Of a stretch of 10,063 nt of DNA, positions 6,286-10,063 are shown piece after piece. The notes under the pieces are model-generated. The model was not told where the DNA came from. It saw only the letters and a program-made list of their open reading frames with translations, and did not search any database. A program made the translations under genes and the position numbers. The first letter of the stretch is position 1; each line of letters starts with the position of its first letter. The DNA is from Bacilli bacterium (lineage in GTDB: Bacteria > Bacillota_I > Bacilli_A > RFN20 > CAG-288): the NCBI GenBank assembly GCA_028707375.1, contig JAQWCB010000021.1, forward strand, positions 1-10,063, written 5' to 3'.

Positions 6286-9087
6286 TTAGAAAATCTCGTT
6301 GTCGTTGATTCTTCTTTCGGAAATCATACATGAAATCAATATAGTTATAATGACAAATATCATATTGACTATTCCAATTTGCCAATTCGAAAAATGAATG
6401 TTAATTCCAAGTTCACTTCCAATTGTTCCTTCTAATAACATTTCGCATATTTTAATTGTCAAAAAGGAATTTATATATGCGATAGTTCCCAAAATTACAC
6501 TAGCCAGAATGTATCTTCGTCTCAAGTCTTTTGCTAGCCATCCTAGACAGATAAACATTTTTGTCCTCTTTCGATCTTGTTTTATAAAGAGAGAGATAAC
6601 TTCAATCATCAAAACACAGGAAATAATGCTGCTGAGAATGCCAAATAGACTCAATCCTGCATCGATGTAATTAATGATGATGTCAATTTCTCCAGCGATG
6701 GCTTTAGCCGGTAAAGAAAATGAATAGTCAGGATATTCTTTCCTCGCCTTTGCCATTGCTTTTTCCACATTAACATGTGAATTATAGCGAATAATAACTT
6801 TGTCAATTTTTCTATCTTTCATTTCTATATCAAGTTGATTTTCTCCAAGATTTCTTAAAAATCGTGGCTTTTGATATATCTCGTTTTTATCTGATTCAAT
6901 AATTCCAGTTATCAGCAATTGTCCATCACAAAAAATATTTTTATAGCCTCCTGATATGTATTCTGTCGATGTTAGGCAACTTATATATAGTGGAGAGCTG
7001 ATGATATTAAGTGTATGAAATAACGATTGAGCCAAATTTGAGGATATTATTACTTGATTGAAATCCAGTGGTTCGTAGCCTTTCACAAGCTCGGGAAAAT
7101 GAATACATGGGTGGAAACTCAATGGATTTGTTTGAGTATTGGAAAGGTCACCCATAATAACTCCTTCATCAAAGATAATGCTAGAGCCTTGAAAGCCATG
7201 AAGATCAAAATTCGCAGCATAATTATAATCTTCAATTTGATTCAATTTTTCACGTTTATTTGAAACAAACAAAGGATGTAAAAATCCAGATGTCATTCCT
7301 TCATTTGAATAGTAATAAAATCCATCGGAAATGAGAACGCTATTAATTTGGTTGGATTGCGATACATATATGTCATATATATCGGCCAAGGAAAGACTTT
7401 TTTGATAATCATCGTATAGAGCAAGACGATTTTTTGAAATTTCCATTTTTCCATCTAGCAACATATATTCTCGACTTAGAGATTTATAATAGATGTTTTC
7501 ATATTCTTTTCTCAATTCTATTTCGTTCAATATGCTTTGCTTTCGTTCTTTCTTGCAATAAAGAAAATATACTTTGTGAACAACCCATGGTTTATTATAT
7601 TCATCCTCTAATTTTCCATTTCCCTGGAACCGCATATTTTCTTCAACAAAATATTCCGAGAAGAGTGGATCAGTATGAATTATTCTCGCCACATCCGTCT
7701 CTAAGATTCGCGATACGCTGAATAGTGATTCAAGCTTATAACCAATTTGGGCACATTCAATGTCAAGATGAAGACAAATTTTCTGCACATTAAAAAATTC
7801 ATTCAGTTTGGAAAGCTTATCTGGACCAAAGAAATTTAGTCGTTTACAGATATAGCTGATATCTTCATAAGGAAGGCCAAGAATTATTTCATCATCGGAT
7901 AATTTTTTCACATTGTTCAACTCCGGAAATATATTTTTTATTTCCTTGCAATAAGTGAATTCCTCGAATGATCGCGCCGAAAGATCAGACAGTGTAAATT
8001 TCTTCGATTTCCAATTAAAATATACTTCGTTTTGGTTGATGAATAGATTTTCAAAATTTATCTGATAATGAGCTCCTACTCCATAAATAGAATCAGCATT
8101 ATCTTTTTCAATCTGCTGCAATTTAATATAGGAAGTAGCCGAATAATTTTCATTAACTATCTGTTCCTTGCGAGGCTGAACGAGGACCGAATTCTCATCT
8201 ATGACACCTGTGAAATATGTCTTGAGTGAGGATGATATGCTAAAAAAGATCAAAATGATAAGTCCGATTGTGACAAGGGCGAAAGATAATGAAAAGATTG
8301 AAATATTTGACTGTCGCTTTTGCTTGGAAAGCATTCTAAATCCATTCGTTGCACTACTAATAAGGGAAGGATGGCAACGTTTAGGGAACGGAGTCTTTTT
8401 ACTATATTGGCCAGTTTCTACTTTTTTCTTCCTAGTAAAAGATATCATTCCATCGGTTATCTTTAAAATGCTTGCCACCGAGGGAATTTCCTTTTGATTG
8501 TGTGAAACTATAATGATTAAGCAAGTGTGACTAAGCATCAAAAAAATCTTGTTTAATCTTCGCCGATTATCACAATCCAAAGGTCCAAATGGCTCATCTA
8601 ACAATAGGACGGCAAAATTTTTAATTAAAGCTCGGGCCAGACTGACTCTTTTGATTTCACCGCCAGAAAGATACTTAACCTTTTGATTCAAAAAGGAATA
8701 GATGCATAGCTTTTTGGCAATATTTTTAATTCTATTATGTTTTTCCGATTCACTTATTTCATATATTTCTAGACTGTCCATCAGATTGGCTTCTACTGTT
8801 CTTTCTCTATCAAATTCATCTTGCTGAAAAGCAACAGAGCAAGTGGTTCTCAAGTACTCTCCTCGCTGTTTTTTACTCATTGAGCATAAATCTCGGCCAT
8901 TATAAAATATGTTTCCCTCGTATTTATTAACTAATCCAGATAGTAAATGAATAAAGGTTGATTTCCCGGATCCTGATTCACCAACAAGGTAGAACAAACC
9001 AGTATCAGGCAAGTCCATGTTGACATGATTTAATACACTTTCACCTTTGCCAGGATAGGTATAATTTAAATCAACGATGCTGAACAT
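6286..9087 (-). CDS. Fused ABC ATPase / MacB-FtsX-type permease with very large extracellular domain
   Basis: A 933-residue membrane protein. The N-terminal ATPase is complete: Walker A GESGSGKST (36-44), Q-loop around QQ88-89, signature LSGGE (140-144), Walker B LLLDEP with D164 and E165, D-loop GPLD, H-loop H196. After a basic linker comes a first membrane helix (about 263-285). A predicted outside domain of about 500 residues (290-800) follows, then three helices (about 807-835, 857-880, 903-923) and a short tail. This order is that of MacB, an ATPase that drives periplasmic or extracellular movements (mechanotransmission) rather than classic transport. MacB is about 650 residues with a roughly 220-residue ectodomain, so this protein carries some 250-300 extra residues. 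Only the segment about 678-735 (QVIISSNLAQSL through LLITGIIES) looks like the usual MacB-type domain. It starts 2 nt after a partner permease gene. The substrate is unknown; peptide, lipid or lipoprotein export, or antimicrobial defence, are all possible. Confidence 0.85.
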   Translation of the reverse strand: MFSIVDLNYTYPGKGESVLNHVNMDLPDTGLFYLVGESGSGKSTFIHLLSGLVNKYEGNIFYNGRDLCSMSKKQRGEYLRTTCSVAFQQDEFDRERTVEANLMDSLEIYEISESEKHNRIKNIAKKLCIYSFLNQKVKYLSGGEIKRVSLARALIKNFAVLLLDEPFGPLDCDNRRRLNKIFLMLSHTCLIIIVSHNQKEIPSVASILKITDGMISFTRKKKVETGQYSKKTPFPKRCHPSLISSATNGFRMLSKQKRQSNISIFSLSFALVTIGLIILIFFSISSSLKTYFTGVIDENSVLVQPRKEQIVNENYSATSYIKLQQIEKDNADSIYGVGAHYQINFENLFINQNEVYFNWKSKKFTLSDLSARSFEEFTYCKEIKNIFPELNNVKKLSDDEIILGLPYEDISYICKRLNFFGPDKLSKLNEFFNVQKICLHLDIECAQIGYKLESLFSVSRILETDVARIIHTDPLFSEYFVEENMRFQGNGKLEDEYNKPWVVHKVYFLYCKKERKQSILNEIELRKEYENIYYKSLSREYMLLDGKMEISKNRLALYDDYQKSLSLADIYDIYVSQSNQINSVLISDGFYYYSNEGMTSGFLHPLFVSNKREKLNQIEDYNYAANFDLHGFQGSSIIFDEGVIMGDLSNTQTNPLSFHPCIHFPELVKGYEPLDFNQVIISSNLAQSLFHTLNIISSPLYISCLTSTEYISGGYKNIFCDGQLLITGIIESDKNEIYQKPRFLRNLGENQLDIEMKDRKIDKVIIRYNSHVNVEKAMAKARKEYPDYSFSLPAKAIAGEIDIIINYIDAGLSLFGILSSIISCVLMIEVISLFIKQDRKRTKMFICLGWLAKDLRRRYILASVILGTIAYINSFLTIKICEMLLEGTIGSELGINIHFSNWQIGIVNMIFVIITILISCMISERRINDNEIF

Positions 9088-9089
9088 TT

Positions 9090-10063
9090 TTACTCGTTCC
9101 TCAGACTAGAAATAAGTTCACCAGAATATATTTTGTTAAGAGGAATTAGACTAGCACCTAAGGCAAAGCCGAAAGATAACAAAAAAAGTAAAATAAAGTA
9201 TAGCAAATTTAAGTTTATTGTTAGAAAAAGTGGAAGATTCATTTTTCCTAATATAATGTTACCAAGACTGGACAGAAGGAAAAATAGTAATGAGGATGTA
9301 ATAACAATAATTGATGTTATTATTACTACCTGTCCCATACCCAAATTCATGAATTCCTTCCTTTTTATGTGAAATGACAGATATATAGCAAATTCTTTTC
9401 TTTTTTCATCATATAGATTTCTAATAAATATCATTTCTAGAAAAAAGGAACAGATGAGAATCAAGATGATAAAAACAACTATTATTTGGGAAAACGATGA
9501 TATTAAATCATCAATAGAATTTGCTATATCCAATCCAGTATTGCTGATTTTCAAATTGGGAAGTTGCTCATTGATGATTTTGGATAGAATTAAAGGGTCA
9601 TTAACTTTACCGATTGTTTTGAAACATGTCAACGAATCATCTTCATCAGAAAGATAGCTGAGTCTATCACTCAAAAAAATATCGTACGCATATTGCTTGG
9701 AAGCATTATTAAGCTTTATACTTTCAAGAAAATTGTACATTGCTATATAATCGTAATATACGCTAGGGCGGCTAATGATATTTTGCGTTTTTGCAATTCC
9801 AACAATTTTTAGGTCTATTGAAATATGCAAAATGTCATTGGTTGTGGATGACAGATAATTGGTCTCGACAACTAGGTCATTTTCGTAGTGAATGACTGTT
9901 CCAATACCTATATTTGCATCCTGCGTTAATAAGTTGTCATTGATGATTACATCCGAATACTTCTGTGGAATATTTCCTACAATTCTTGATTGATCAGGAA
10001 AGCACGGTTGGATGAAAATTTTATCTTTTAAATATTGATTATCAATCTGAATATTTGTATATG
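9090..10063 (-). CDS. FtsX/MacB-type ABC permease (5' end cut by window edge)
   Basis: The frame is open from the window edge to a TAA stop, giving 323 visible residues; the true start lies outside. A TTG codon at 9828-9830 could be mistaken for a start, but coding continues unbroken upstream of it with MacB-like sequence. Visible order: an extracellular domain (about 1-190) with SDVIINDNLL and LKIVGIAKTQN, then three membrane helices (about 192-214, 244-267, 285-308) joined by a basic cytoplasmic loop, NLYDEKRKEFAIYLSFHIKR. The C-terminus GELISSLRNE is typical of FtsX permeases. Whether it also has an N-terminal ATPase cannot be seen. The stop lies 2 nt before the fused ABC gene, so the two are cotranscribed and probably form the two halves of one complex. 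Confidence 0.82.
   Translation of the reverse strand, partial: YTNIQIDNQYLKDKIFIQPCFPDQSRIVGNIPQKYSDVIINDNLLTQDANIGIGTVIHYENDLVVETNYLSSTTNDILHISIDLKIVGIAKTQNIISRPSVYYDYIAMYNFLESIKLNNASKQYAYDIFLSDRLSYLSDEDDSLTCFKTIGKVNDPLILSKIINEQLPNLKISNTGLDIANSIDDLISSFSQIIVVFIILILICSFFLEMIFIRNLYDEKRKEFAIYLSFHIKRKEFMNLGMGQVVIITSIIVITSSLLFFLLSSLGNIILGKMNLPLFLTINLNLLYFILLFLLSFGFALGASLIPLNKIYSGELISSLRNE

Noticed and set aside
6200..6385. 61-residue minus-strand frame spanning the ABC 3' end and the gap
   Set aside because: It begins with TTG inside the ABC gene in another frame, has no good ribosome site and no recognisable domain. The ABC protein already ends naturally after its last helix, so no frameshift needs repair.
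9090..9830. A complete 246-residue permease starting at TTG 9828-9830
   Set aside because: The same frame stays open to the window edge and the upstream 77 codons encode MacB-like ectodomain sequence, so the TTG is internal.
1..10063. UGA-Trp (mycoplasma) genetic code
   Set aside because: TGA ends two genes in ATGA overlaps, and tryptophans checked in fba and nrnA use TGG.

Overview
The window is a densely packed, low-GC chromosomal segment of a Bacillota-type bacterium (Firmicutes in the broad sense, possibly an Erysipelotrichia- or Mollicutes-related lineage). Every supported gene is on the minus strand. The lineage call rests on three things: an RNA polymerase delta subunit (rpoE), which is restricted to this group; a class II aldolase of the Bacillus type; and an fba / rpoE / argS / ywiB-like neighbourhood resembling that of Bacillus subtilis. 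TGA is used as a stop codon (3701-3703 and 4615-4617) and TGG as Trp, so the standard bacterial code applies and this is not a UGA-Trp mycoplasma. The genus cannot be told from the sequence.

Layout in the direction of transcription (right to left). (1) 10063-6286: a two-gene ABC transporter unit. It consists of a FtsX/MacB-type permease cut by the window edge, then, 2 nt downstream, a 933-residue protein that fuses an N-terminal ATPase to a MacB-like permease with an unusually large predicted extracellular domain. (2) 6285-5837: a gap with a -10 element, a cold-shock protein gene, and a strong intrinsic terminator. (3) 5781-4127: ychF and ispF, joined by a 4-nt ATGA overlap. (4) 4109-672: a likely operon of a ywiB-like small beta-rich protein, argS (again with an ATGA overlap), rpoE and fba, closed by an intrinsic terminator. 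(5) 652-1: the 5' two thirds of an nrnA-type DHH phosphoesterase gene.

Most of the window is growth and housekeeping machinery: tRNA charging, RNA polymerase recycling, glycolysis, nanoRNA/pAp turnover, the MEP isoprenoid pathway, ribosome-associated ATPase and RNA chaperone. The accessory part is the ABC unit at the right. Its two permease halves share a recognisable ectodomain motif and C-terminal membrane layout, so they probably form a heterodimer. Its substrate cannot be read from the sequence. No RNA gene, CRISPR array, insertion sequence, phage gene or integration site was seen.

I found no clearly new multi-gene system. The best leads are the oversized ectodomain of the fused ABC protein, a cold-shock protein that has lost the canonical binding-surface tryptophan, and a terminator/promoter overlap between fba and nrnA.
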